From JBELHO01 sp042091375 (GTDB lineage: Bacteria > Pseudomonadota > Gammaproteobacteria > Enterobacterales > Alteromonadaceae), in contig JBELHO010000056.1 of assembly GCA_042091375.1 (NCBI GenBank), positions 1 through 22,358 on the forward strand: 22,358 nt of DNA. The letters are read 5' to 3'. The translations under genes and the position numbers were made by a program. The notes under the pieces are model-generated. The model had not been told where the DNA came from, searched no databases, and saw nothing but the letters and a program-made list of their open reading frames with translations. Position 1 is the first letter of the stretch, and every line of letters begins with the position of its first letter. This document shows, piece by piece, positions 7,195-14,122 of this stretch.

Positions 7195-8805
7195 ATGAAT
7201 AAAATAACCAATCCTATTTTAAAAGGCTTTAATCCCGATCCGAGTATCATTCGCGTTGAAGATGATTACTATATTGTTACTTCTACTTTTGAATGGTTCC
7301 CAGGCTGTCAAATACATCACTCCAAAGATTTAAAAAATTGGCAACTGATCAGCAGGCCATTAGACAGAGTATCGCAATTAGATCTCAAGGGCGTCCCCGA
7401 CTCTTGTGGCGTTTGGGCACCCTGTCTGAGTTATCATCGCGGTACGTATTACTTACTGTATTCCAATGTCAAAAGTTTTGCTGGCGAATGGAAAGATACC
7501 CCGAATTATTTAGTGACCGCCAACAACATCGAAGGACCTTGGTCCGAGCCAACCTTTGTTAACGCCAGCGGCTTTGATGCCTCTTTGTTTCACGATGATG
7601 ATGGCAAGTCGTATATTGTCAACATGCTAGTAGATCATCGCCATGGCAAGTTCTTCGCAGGTATCATATTACAACAATACGATATAGATAAAAAAACCCT
7701 GGTGGGGAAAATTGATCATATTTTTTCAGGCTCAGCGCATGGCAAAACCGAAGGACCACATCTTTACAAGCGCAATGGGTTTTATTATTTGATCACCGCA
7801 GAAGGTGGCACTGGATATGGACATTGCTTAACTATAGCAAGAGCTAAATCAATCACAGGTCCCTATGAAATTCATCCAGAAAACCCTGTTTTCACCGCAA
7901 AATATCAACCAGACAATTATCTGCAAAAAACTGGCCATGGCGATATTATCGAAACGCAACACGGTGAATGGTATGCAGTATATCTAGCCAGTAGACCACT
8001 GACGACTTGTGGCCGATGTATTTTGGGGCGAGAAACGGCCATTGAAAAAGTCCGATGGGCAGAAGATGACTGGTTATATCTCGACGGTGGCGGTCAATTG
8101 CCTCGCCGAGAAGTTGCCGCCCCTGATCTACCTGGGCATCAATTTGCCCCATCGACCAATCGGTTAACTTTTGATTCAGCTGAAATTGATATTAACTTTC
8201 AAGCCCTCAGGGTACCGCTCACCTCAGATTGGGTAAATCAAACCGATCGCCCCGGCTTTTTAAGGCTGTATGGACGGCAGTCACTGAGTTCATGCTTTAC
8301 CCAAAGTTTGCTTGGCAGACGCATTCAGGCTCATCACAGTACGGTTGAAACTTGCCTTGAATTTAATCCCAAAAACTTTCAACAAATGGCTGGGCTTGTC
8401 TGTTACTACAACACCGGTCATTATTATTATTTACATATTTCCGGGGATGAATTTGGCAGCTACTCAGGGAGAAAATTTTTAACCGTGTTAGCCTGCGATG
8501 ATCACCAAACTAGTTCAGTGCTGCATAGCCCAATTGAGGTCACCAATAGCCAAAAAATCTATCTCAAAGCTGAAGTTAATCACAGTACCTTAGAATTCTC
8601 CTATGCCTTAACTCAAGATGCTTGGCAGAAAATCGATAGCAGATTAGATGCCAGCATATTATCTGATGACTATGTTGAACATCCAGAAAGACATTTCCAC
8701 CCCTGCTTCACCGGTGCTTTTTATGCTTTAGCTTGTCAAGATATCAGTGGACAACATATCGCCGCAGACTTTGAATACTTTAGTTACAGTGAACATCATG
8801 ACTGA
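7195..8805 (+). CDS. GH43 beta-xylosidase, cytoplasmic
   Basis: Releases xylose from the ends of xylo-oligosaccharides by an inverting mechanism. The five-blade propeller domain covers about residues 5-310. Its three acidic residues are visible: Asp15 in GFNPDPS (general base), Asp128 in GFDASLFHD (pKa modulator) and Glu186 in KTEGPHLY (general acid). Their positions nearly match my memory of those in the Selenomonas beta-xylosidase (14, 127, 186). A C-terminal beta-sandwich domain (about 330-530) completes the usual length of about 535 residues. No signal peptide is present, so the enzyme should act inside the cell on imported oligosaccharides. The link to a GH26 beta-1,3-xylanase suggests activity on beta-1,3-linked xylobiose or xylotriose; beta-1,4 activity or arabinofuranosidase side activity cannot be excluded. 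The start codon has only a weak ribosome site, so coupling to the gene 29 bases upstream is plausible. Its stop overlaps the start of the next gene. Confidence 0.92.
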   Translation: MNKITNPILKGFNPDPSIIRVEDDYYIVTSTFEWFPGCQIHHSKDLKNWQLISRPLDRVSQLDLKGVPDSCGVWAPCLSYHRGTYYLLYSNVKSFAGEWKDTPNYLVTANNIEGPWSEPTFVNASGFDASLFHDDDGKSYIVNMLVDHRHGKFFAGIILQQYDIDKKTLVGKIDHIFSGSAHGKTEGPHLYKRNGFYYLITAEGGTGYGHCLTIARAKSITGPYEIHPENPVFTAKYQPDNYLQKTGHGDIIETQHGEWYAVYLASRPLTTCGRCILGRETAIEKVRWAEDDWLYLDGGGQLPRREVAAPDLPGHQFAPSTNRLTFDSAEIDINFQALRVPLTSDWVNQTDRPGFLRLYGRQSLSSCFTQSLLGRRIQAHHSTVETCLEFNPKNFQQMAGLVCYYNTGHYYYLHISGDEFGSYSGRKFLTVLACDDHQTSSVLHSPIEVTNSQKIYLKAEVNHSTLEFSYALTQDAWQKIDSRLDASILSDDYVEHPERHFHPCFTGAFYALACQDISGQHIAADFEYFSYSEHHD

Positions 8806-9520
8806 TCATAAAATAGACATTGGCAAATATGCCGAACACTTTTGGCGTGATGGTTTTATTCATATAGACAATTTTTTTGCTGAGCCATTAATCACTCGAC
8901 TCAACCAGATCATCATTGACCATTTTGGTATGGATCCAGCTTTCTGCCATAGCGATGAATTTATTGAGCGATCTGCGGTGGAAGTGATCCCTTGGTTTCC
9001 ACAGCGAGAAGGGGTTAAATGCTTTGATCAAGTAAGTACAGATAAAACTTTACAGGCGTTAACAGAGGCTATTTTAGGCCAGCAGTGGTACGAACAATAT
9101 TCTATGGTGATGTTCTCGAAAAAGGGTACTAAAGGTCAGGCATGGCATCAAGACTGCTCACCATCTGCAGCCGATAAATTTAATGTTAATCGCTTGGTTT
9201 ACACCATGGATATCGATGAAAAAACCACAGGTGGGCAAACGATGGTGATCCCAGGCTCTCATCAGACTGGATTAATACCCTCAGCATCCAGTGATTTTGA
9301 TCAATCAAAAGCCATTACTTTAAGCCCCAAAAAAGGCAGCTTAGTATTACTTCACGGTCATTGCTACCACAAAGTCACCCCAGTGACAGGTCAGTATCGG
9401 GTGTCCACCAATTACCGAGCAGCGCCTCGCAATACACCTGAAGATATTACCGATATCGGCATCTACCGAAACATGATTTACCAGTTTTCTACGCAAAGTA
9501 TCATCGAAGAAAGAAGTTAA
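8798..9520 (+). CDS. Phytanoyl-CoA dioxygenase (PhyH)-like Fe(II)/2-oxoglutarate oxygenase
   Basis: A 240-residue protein of the PhyH-type 2-oxoglutarate-dependent oxygenases, which hydroxylate small molecules using oxygen and 2-oxoglutarate. The double-stranded beta-helix signature is present: His117 and Asp119 in the HxD motif (WHQDCSPS), a distal His at 191 (HCYHKVTP) and Arg201 in QYRVSTNYR, which would bind 2-oxoglutarate. The middle shows MDIDEKTTGGQTMVIPGSH, typical of this family. I placed the start at 8798, where ATGACTGA overlaps the GH43 stop by 8 bases. A longer frame from 8747 would lie wholly inside the GH43 coding region and adds residues outside the fold. The overlap implies translational coupling to the beta-xylosidase. 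No signal peptide or membrane segment is visible. The substrate is unknown; a modified xylan sugar or side group is a guess from context only. It is the last gene of its operon and convergent with the dehydrogenase gene. Confidence 0.85.
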   Translation: MTDHKIDIGKYAEHFWRDGFIHIDNFFAEPLITRLNQIIIDHFGMDPAFCHSDEFIERSAVEVIPWFPQREGVKCFDQVSTDKTLQALTEAILGQQWYEQYSMVMFSKKGTKGQAWHQDCSPSAADKFNVNRLVYTMDIDEKTTGGQTMVIPGSHQTGLIPSASSDFDQSKAITLSPKKGSLVLLHGHCYHKVTPVTGQYRVSTNYRAAPRNTPEDITDIGIYRNMIYQFSTQSIIEERS

Positions 9521-9742
9521 CTTAGTCACCTAATTATTTATTGATGTTACACAGTGACTCAAGATCAGTATTTTTAGCTTAAGTCACGAAAAAAAGCCGT
9601 GAATAATAATATATATCGCAACATACATAACAACATAAACAACGACATACGCAACAAGAAACTTGACCTGTTTACTACCAGTCCAAAATCAAAATAATTG
9701 ACAATGGCTTTTAGTCAGTAAATTAAAACAATTTAAAGCCCT
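9521..9742. other. Convergent intergenic gap with hairpin and low-complexity tract
   Basis: This 222-base gap separates the oxygenase gene (plus) from the dehydrogenase gene (minus), so both transcripts end here. GTGACTCAAG at 9554-9563 pairs with CTTAAGTCAC at 9578-9587 with one mismatch (a G.U pair on the minus strand). It is followed on the plus strand by A rather than T, so it is not a standard terminator. About 9618-9660 is a degenerate CA/AA-rich tract built from ACATA and AACAA units. No ORF is convincing. Confidence 0.5.
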
Positions 9743-10699
9743 TTAAAACAAGGCTTTAATGGTTTCTAACTGTTGCTGAAATAAATAGCTTGTTTGCAGT
9801 GGCATGTCACTGTGCTCAATATGGCCATTTAGAATCGCTTCGCCTACCGCTTCAGCTTCATAATTAAACCCCAAACTACTGCGGCCATCAGAAAAGTGAT
9901 CAATACATTGATCCAATTGATACAAGGAACACTGATCAGCTCGCCAAAAATTAGGGATCTCAATATAACCCTGATCGCCAATAATATAGCCAGCGTTGGG
10001 CAGCTTGCACTGAAAAGAAGTGGCTAAGCACAGCTTAACAGGACCGGTTTCAGCGAGAATGATCACATCTTTTTCAACGCCGTTAGGCGCAATTTGCGCG
10101 CTTACTATCGGCGTAGACATAGGCCGACCGCAGAAAAATTGCGCAAAAGCTACCGGATAGATCCCCATCTCCAATAAACAACCGCCAGCGAGATCGGCAT
10201 TCCACTCGCGGCGATCGGCATCATAAGGCAAAGGATAGCCAAACTCGGCTTTAATGTGTTTGATCTGACCAATACGACCAGCGTCAATCCATTGTTTGGC
10301 TTGTTTGATCGCAGGCAGAAAATAAGTCCACATCGCTTCCATCATAAAAACCTGCTGTTGTTCGGCCAACATAGCAAGTTGTTGGCATTGTGCAGAGCTG
10401 ATGGTAAACGGCTTTTCACATAACACGGACTTACCCGCCAATATCGCCTGTCTAGCGTGTTCAAAGTGTAAATTATGTGGCGTAGCTATGTAGACAACAT
10501 CCACCTCAGGATCATCAAAAAGCTGTTGATAACCTTGATAATATTTTTCGATGTTATGTTTTTTAGCAAAGTTTTCAGCCGCAGATAATTGTCGAGCGGC
10601 AACCGCAAAAAGTTGACCATTTGTGACGTGTTGCATGTCTTGGCAAAACTGCTCAGCAATCACCCCAGTGCTGACAATACCCCAATTTAATTTTTTCAC
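9743..10699 (-). CDS. Gfo/Idh/MocA-family NAD(P)-dependent oxidoreductase, possible D-xylose 1-dehydrogenase
   Basis: A cytoplasmic sugar or cyclitol dehydrogenase. The N-terminal Rossmann domain (about residues 1-120) shows GIVSTGVIA (7-15), YIATPHNLH and the family motif CEKP (94-97, catalytic Lys96). The C-terminal alpha/beta domain follows with MEAMWTYFLP and GGCLLEMGIYP (Tyr181). These last motifs place it near the dimeric dihydrodiol dehydrogenase / NADP-linked D-xylose dehydrogenase branch. Two GTG codons could start it. I chose the one at 10699 because AGGAG lies 8 bases before it; the GTG at 10708 directly abuts that ribosome site. It is the second gene of a unit with the sugar symporter, about 40 bases downstream of it, and so under operator C. 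Oxidation of xylose to xylonolactone is the simplest inference. No xylonate dehydratase or lactonase is in the window, so the substrate could be another sugar from the same polymer. Confidence 0.88.
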   Translation of the reverse strand: MKKLNWGIVSTGVIAEQFCQDMQHVTNGQLFAVAARQLSAAENFAKKHNIEKYYQGYQQLFDDPEVDVVYIATPHNLHFEHARQAILAGKSVLCEKPFTISSAQCQQLAMLAEQQQVFMMEAMWTYFLPAIKQAKQWIDAGRIGQIKHIKAEFGYPLPYDADRREWNADLAGGCLLEMGIYPVAFAQFFCGRPMSTPIVSAQIAPNGVEKDVIILAETGPVKLCLATSFQCKLPNAGYIIGDQGYIEIPNFWRADQCSLYQLDQCIDHFSDGRSSLGFNYEAEAVGEAILNGHIEHSDMPLQTSYLFQQQLETIKALF

Positions 10700-10740
10700 C
10701 GTTGCCACTCCTCACTCAAAATACACAAACAGCCTGGTGC

Positions 10741-12324
10741 TTAGTACTGTGCAGCAGGCTGTTTATGATTAGGCTGAAAAACCTGCTCTAACTCTTCTAA
10801 AGACTTACCTTTTGTTTCAGGTAATAACTTGTAAACCAAAATTAAACCAATTAAAGCAAACATCCCGTAAACTAAAAATGTTAATGCACTACCAATATTG
10901 GCCAATTCCCATGGAAATATCAGCTGAACCGAAAAGCTCACCACACTGTTAATTAATCCGGTGAAGGCAATGCCGACACCGCGTAAATGAGTAGGGAATA
11001 TTTCTGCAAGTAAGACCCACATCACCGGCCCTAGTGACATCGCAAACGAAGCAACAAAACCCAAGATCCCCATCAAGATCAACCATGAATTCATTTTAGC
11101 CGCCGCTTGAATGAGTTCAGCTTGGTATTGTCTTACCAGATCTTCGCCCATATTGTCATTCAAGGCTTGTTTATAAGCTAAATCTGAAGAAAAGGTGATG
11201 CCAATTAAAGGCGTAACTTTTTGTTTAACTTCACTACTGGTCAGCTTAGCGACAGACTGTTCAGTCAATTGATAAGTGGCTTGGTTAAAGCCATAAGCGG
11301 CGATGCACATACTGATCACCACCCCCATTAAGCCGATAAGCATCAGTGGCTTTCGACCCAAGCGATCAATTAACAACATGGCCACGACAGTAAACACCAC
11401 GTTAGTAATACCCACCCAGATAGCTTGTGAAAAAGCCGCATCTTGGCCAATACCACTTTGTTCAAAGATACTCGGCGCATAAAAGTATATGGCATTTACC
11501 CCAGTAATTTGTTGACATATACCGACAACAAGACCGACCGCCAAGATCAACCGCATATTTTTTGAGAACAACTGTTTAAGTCTTTCCAATAAAGGAGGTA
11601 AAGCTTGACCCACTTGCTCTTCAATAGCCGTTATTAGTTGTTCAGGATCTTGCTGTGGAAAGAGTTTGCGCAAAATTGGCTGTGCTTTTTGGGTTTGACC
11701 ACTGCATACTAGCCAGCGCGGACTCTCAGGAATAATAAATAACAAGCAAAGATACAACAGGGCTGGAATAATTTCTAAACCTAACATCCAGCGCCACACA
11801 TTGTCATCAATACCCAGAGCCATGACAAGATCAGTTCCACTTTGACTGATGTTTAATAAGGTGTAATTAGCAAAATAAGCGGCAGAAAAACCAACCACGA
11901 TATTCAACTGGTTAATTGAGATCATTTTACCGCGATACTTAGCTGGCGAAATTTCGGCAATGTAAATAGGCGCAAGCACCAGAGAAGCAAAAGCAAAGCC
12001 TCCTACTACGCGAGCAGCGACAAGCATTGCATAATCAACCGCCAATGCTGACAATACCGCTGAAACGACATACAGGGCGGCAATAGCGATCAACAATTTT
12101 TTTCGACCATAGCGATCCGCCAAAGGGCCCGCAAAAAAAGATCCGGCAACGGCACCTAAGGTCGGGGCACTTACCACAAACCCTTGTTGCAGTTCATTTA
12201 ATTTGAATTCGGTGGTGACAAAACCGACCACACCTGAAATCACTGACGCATCAAAACCAAAGATAAAACCACCTAAGGCAACCACAACAGAATAAAACAC
12301 ACTGGTAGATATGGATTTAGACAT
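10741..12324 (-). CDS. MFS sugar porter, XylE-like D-xylose/H+ symporter
   Basis: An inner-membrane sugar/proton symporter with 12 membrane segments. Sugar-porter signatures are present: ALGGFIFGFDASVISG (16-31, with Asp25 at the proton-linked position of XylE), DRYGRKK (70-76), PESPRWL (199-205), QQITGVNAIYFYAPSIF (271-287), RLGRKP (321-326), GPVMWVLLAEIFP (432-444) and PETKGKSLEE (502-511). Gln139, Gln271, Gln272, Asn277 and Trp436 appear to match sugar-contacting residues of E. coli XylE. At 527 residues it is longer than usual for the family; the extra length is a hydrophilic stretch of about 65 residues (about 347-411) between predicted segments 9 and 10. It is first in a two-gene minus-strand unit, with an operator 35 bases before its ATG. 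AGGG lies only 2 bases from the start, so the ribosome site is poor. Xylose is the likely substrate; other pentoses or disaccharides are possible. Confidence 0.92.
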   Translation of the reverse strand: MSKSISTSVFYSVVVALGGFIFGFDASVISGVVGFVTTEFKLNELQQGFVVSAPTLGAVAGSFFAGPLADRYGRKKLLIAIAALYVVSAVLSALAVDYAMLVAARVVGGFAFASLVLAPIYIAEISPAKYRGKMISINQLNIVVGFSAAYFANYTLLNISQSGTDLVMALGIDDNVWRWMLGLEIIPALLYLCLLFIIPESPRWLVCSGQTQKAQPILRKLFPQQDPEQLITAIEEQVGQALPPLLERLKQLFSKNMRLILAVGLVVGICQQITGVNAIYFYAPSIFEQSGIGQDAAFSQAIWVGITNVVFTVVAMLLIDRLGRKPLMLIGLMGVVISMCIAAYGFNQATYQLTEQSVAKLTSSEVKQKVTPLIGITFSSDLAYKQALNDNMGEDLVRQYQAELIQAAAKMNSWLILMGILGFVASFAMSLGPVMWVLLAEIFPTHLRGVGIAFTGLINSVVSFSVQLIFPWELANIGSALTFLVYGMFALIGLILVYKLLPETKGKSLEELEQVFQPNHKQPAAQY

Positions 12325-12359
12325 TTCCCTGCTCTTTATATTTTATTATTGAAATACAT

Positions 12360-12373
12360 TGTTAACGCTATCA
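12360..12373. promoter_or_regulatory. LacI-type operator C, upstream of the sugar symporter gene
   Basis: TGTTAACGCTATCA, identical to operator A, 35 bases upstream of the symporter ATG, in the 295-base region shared with xylB. Confidence 0.85.
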
Positions 12374-12383
12374 CAAATTTGTG
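12372..12383. promoter_or_regulatory. Perfect 12-bp palindrome beside operator C
   Basis: CACAAATTTGTG is perfectly symmetric and overlaps the end of operator C by two bases. It has the reversed half-site order of a CRP site and a shorter spacer, so it is not a CRP site. It could be a site for another regulator or chance. Confidence 0.3.
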
Positions 12384-12505
12384 TTCAGTGTTAACTATTT
12401 AATCATAATAATTTCGCAAACTAAACACAAGTCACTGTAAAACAATAATTATCTCAGTTAAAAATAGAAAAACTCAAAATAAATTTAGCGTTTTGTATAT
12501 TATTT

Positions 12506-12533
12506 TTGATGGTATTTCTGACATATATACTAT
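12506..12533 (+). promoter_or_regulatory. Candidate promoter for the xylB operon
   Basis: TTGATG at 12506-12511 and TACTAT at 12528-12533 are 16 bases apart and look sigma-70-like. The region is very AT-rich, so other assignments are possible. Operator D lies about 48 bases downstream of the -10 element, which would suit a roadblock; alternatively the true promoter is closer. Confidence 0.3.
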
Positions 12534-12580
12534 GAATATAAATTAATAAAACGGTTGAATATTAAAAAAACAGCTGCTAA

Positions 12581-12594
12581 TGTTAGCGCTAACA
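12581..12594. promoter_or_regulatory. LacI-type operator D, upstream of xylB (perfect palindrome)
   Basis: TGTTAGCGCTAACA is a perfect 14-bp palindrome with a central CG, 25 bases before the xylB ATG. It is the best match to the consensus of the five sites in the window. Confidence 0.9.
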
Positions 12595-12619
12595 GAAGCA
12601 AAATAGTAAATGTAATGTT

Positions 12620-14077
12620 ATGTATTTAGGTATTGATTTAGGCACTTCTTGCGTAAAAGTATTGCTATTAAATGATGACGATCAGCTCATCGCCCAAGCA
12701 TCAGCACCACTCGTGGTTTCGCGTCCTAAAGACTTATGGGCAGAGCAATCACCTGACGATTGGTGGCAGGCCACTAACAGCGCCATGGCATCGCTGCAAA
12801 AAAACCATGCCGCTCAACTTACTGCGGTTCAAGCCATTGGCTTATCTGGGCAAATGCATGGCGCAACCCTACTAGATAAGAGTGATCAGGTAATACGCCC
12901 AGCAATCTTGTGGAATGATGGTCGCAGCTTTGCAGAGTGCACAGACATAGAGCAACGCGTGCCGAGCAGCCGTGATATTACCGGTAATATTGCCATGCCT
13001 GGCTTTACTGCGCCAAAATTGGCTTGGATAAATAAGCATTATCCAAGTGAGTTTAATAAAATTAACAAAGTGTTATTGCCTAAAGACTACTTGAGATTGC
13101 GAATGACAGGTGAATACGCTTCTGATCTGTCCGATAGTGCTGGCACTCTTTGGCTTGATGTCGCCAACAGGCAATGGTCAAAACAGATGTTAGCGGCGAC
13201 TGAATTATCTATAGAGCATATGCCAAAATTGTTTGAAGGTACCGAAATTACCGGCGTGTTAACAGCCGATATAGCACAAGACTGGGGCATGCAACAGGTA
13301 CCCGTTGCTGCTGGTGGTGGCGATAACGCCGCCGGCGCCGCCGGTATTGGCGTTATTCAGCCAAACCAAGCATTTCTATCTTTGGGTACTTCTGGTGTAT
13401 ATTTTGTTGCAAATCAGAGCTATCAGCCAAACCCAAATAGCGCCGTTCACACTTTTTGCCATTGCATTCCAGACACTTGGCATCAAATGTCAGTCATCTT
13501 AAGTGCCGCCAGTTGCTTGCAATGGGTCACTCAACTGACTGGCTTTGCCAACGAACAAGCACTATTAAATGAGGTTGAGCAGCAGGATTTTAGCCAACCT
13601 TGTCCGGTGCTTTTTCTCCCTTACTTATCTGGGGAAAGAACCCCTCATAACAACCCTAATGCCAAAGGGGTATTTTTCGGTTTAAGTCATCAAACCAGCG
13701 CTGCCGTTTTAGGGCGAGCAGTTCTTGAAGGCGTTGCTTTTGCCTTTGCCGACGGCCAACAGGCACTGGTTGCAGCTGGTGCCAAGATAACGCAAGTATC
13801 AGTCATCGGTGGCGGAGCGCGCAGTGCGCTTTGGGGAAAAATTCTCGCTAGTGTGTTAAATCAACCGTTAATTTACCGTCGAGGTGCTGAAGTAGGCCCG
13901 GCTTATGGCGCGGCTAAATTAGCTAAAATAGCGGTAACCAATACCACAGCTGAACAGGTTTGCCAGCCTGGTGAAATAAACTCAATCATAGAACCAGTCA
14001 ATGCACAGCATGACTTTTATGTAGAACAACACCATAAATACCAAACCCTCTACCAACAGATAAAGCAATGCTTCTAA
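12620..14077 (+). CDS. xylB: Xylulokinase
   Basis: Phosphorylates D-xylulose to xylulose-5-phosphate with ATP in the cytoplasm. A FGGY-family kinase of 485 residues, as usual. The N-terminal phosphate-binding motif is LGIDLGTSCVK (3-13, Asp6). The sugar-binding GLSGQMHG (74-81) and ILWNDGRS follow. The catalytic Asp235 lies in AAGGGDNAAGA (230-240). The C-terminal half carries FLSLGTSG, LPYLSGERTPHNNPNAKG and VIGGGARSALWGKI. It is the first gene of the xylB-xylA-tal-pgi-galM operon, 45 bases before xylA, directly downstream of the perfect operator D. The gene order xylB then xylA is the reverse of the E. coli order. No good Shine-Dalgarno sequence precedes the ATG; a second ATG 5 bases upstream is out of frame. 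Confidence 0.96.
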   Translation: MYLGIDLGTSCVKVLLLNDDDQLIAQASAPLVVSRPKDLWAEQSPDDWWQATNSAMASLQKNHAAQLTAVQAIGLSGQMHGATLLDKSDQVIRPAILWNDGRSFAECTDIEQRVPSSRDITGNIAMPGFTAPKLAWINKHYPSEFNKINKVLLPKDYLRLRMTGEYASDLSDSAGTLWLDVANRQWSKQMLAATELSIEHMPKLFEGTEITGVLTADIAQDWGMQQVPVAAGGGDNAAGAAGIGVIQPNQAFLSLGTSGVYFVANQSYQPNPNSAVHTFCHCIPDTWHQMSVILSAASCLQWVTQLTGFANEQALLNEVEQQDFSQPCPVLFLPYLSGERTPHNNPNAKGVFFGLSHQTSAAVLGRAVLEGVAFAFADGQQALVAAGAKITQVSVIGGGARSALWGKILASVLNQPLIYRRGAEVGPAYGAAKLAKIAVTNTTAEQVCQPGEINSIIEPVNAQHDFYVEQHHKYQTLYQQIKQCF

Positions 14078-14122
14078 AGTAGAAAGTGATAATTAATATA
14101 ATATTATTGACAAGGAAATATC

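Noticed and set aside
8747..8797. Longer N-terminus for the oxygenase starting at 8747
   Set aside because: It lies inside the GH43 coding region, has no ribosome site, and adds residues outside the PhyH fold. The ATG at 8798 overlapping the GH43 stop is the usual coupled arrangement.
9554..9587. Standard rho-independent terminator in the convergent gap
   Set aside because: The 10-bp stem has a mismatch and is followed by A on the plus strand, with no T-run downstream on the minus strand either. It is recorded only as a hairpin.
10700..10708. GTG start at 10708 for the Gfo/Idh/MocA protein
   Set aside because: The ribosome site GAGGA directly touches this codon, leaving no spacing. The in-frame GTG at 10699 has the right distance.
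12372..12383. CRP-binding site
   Set aside because: The palindrome reads CACA-N4-TGTG, the reverse half-site order of TGTGA-N6-TCACA and with shorter spacing.
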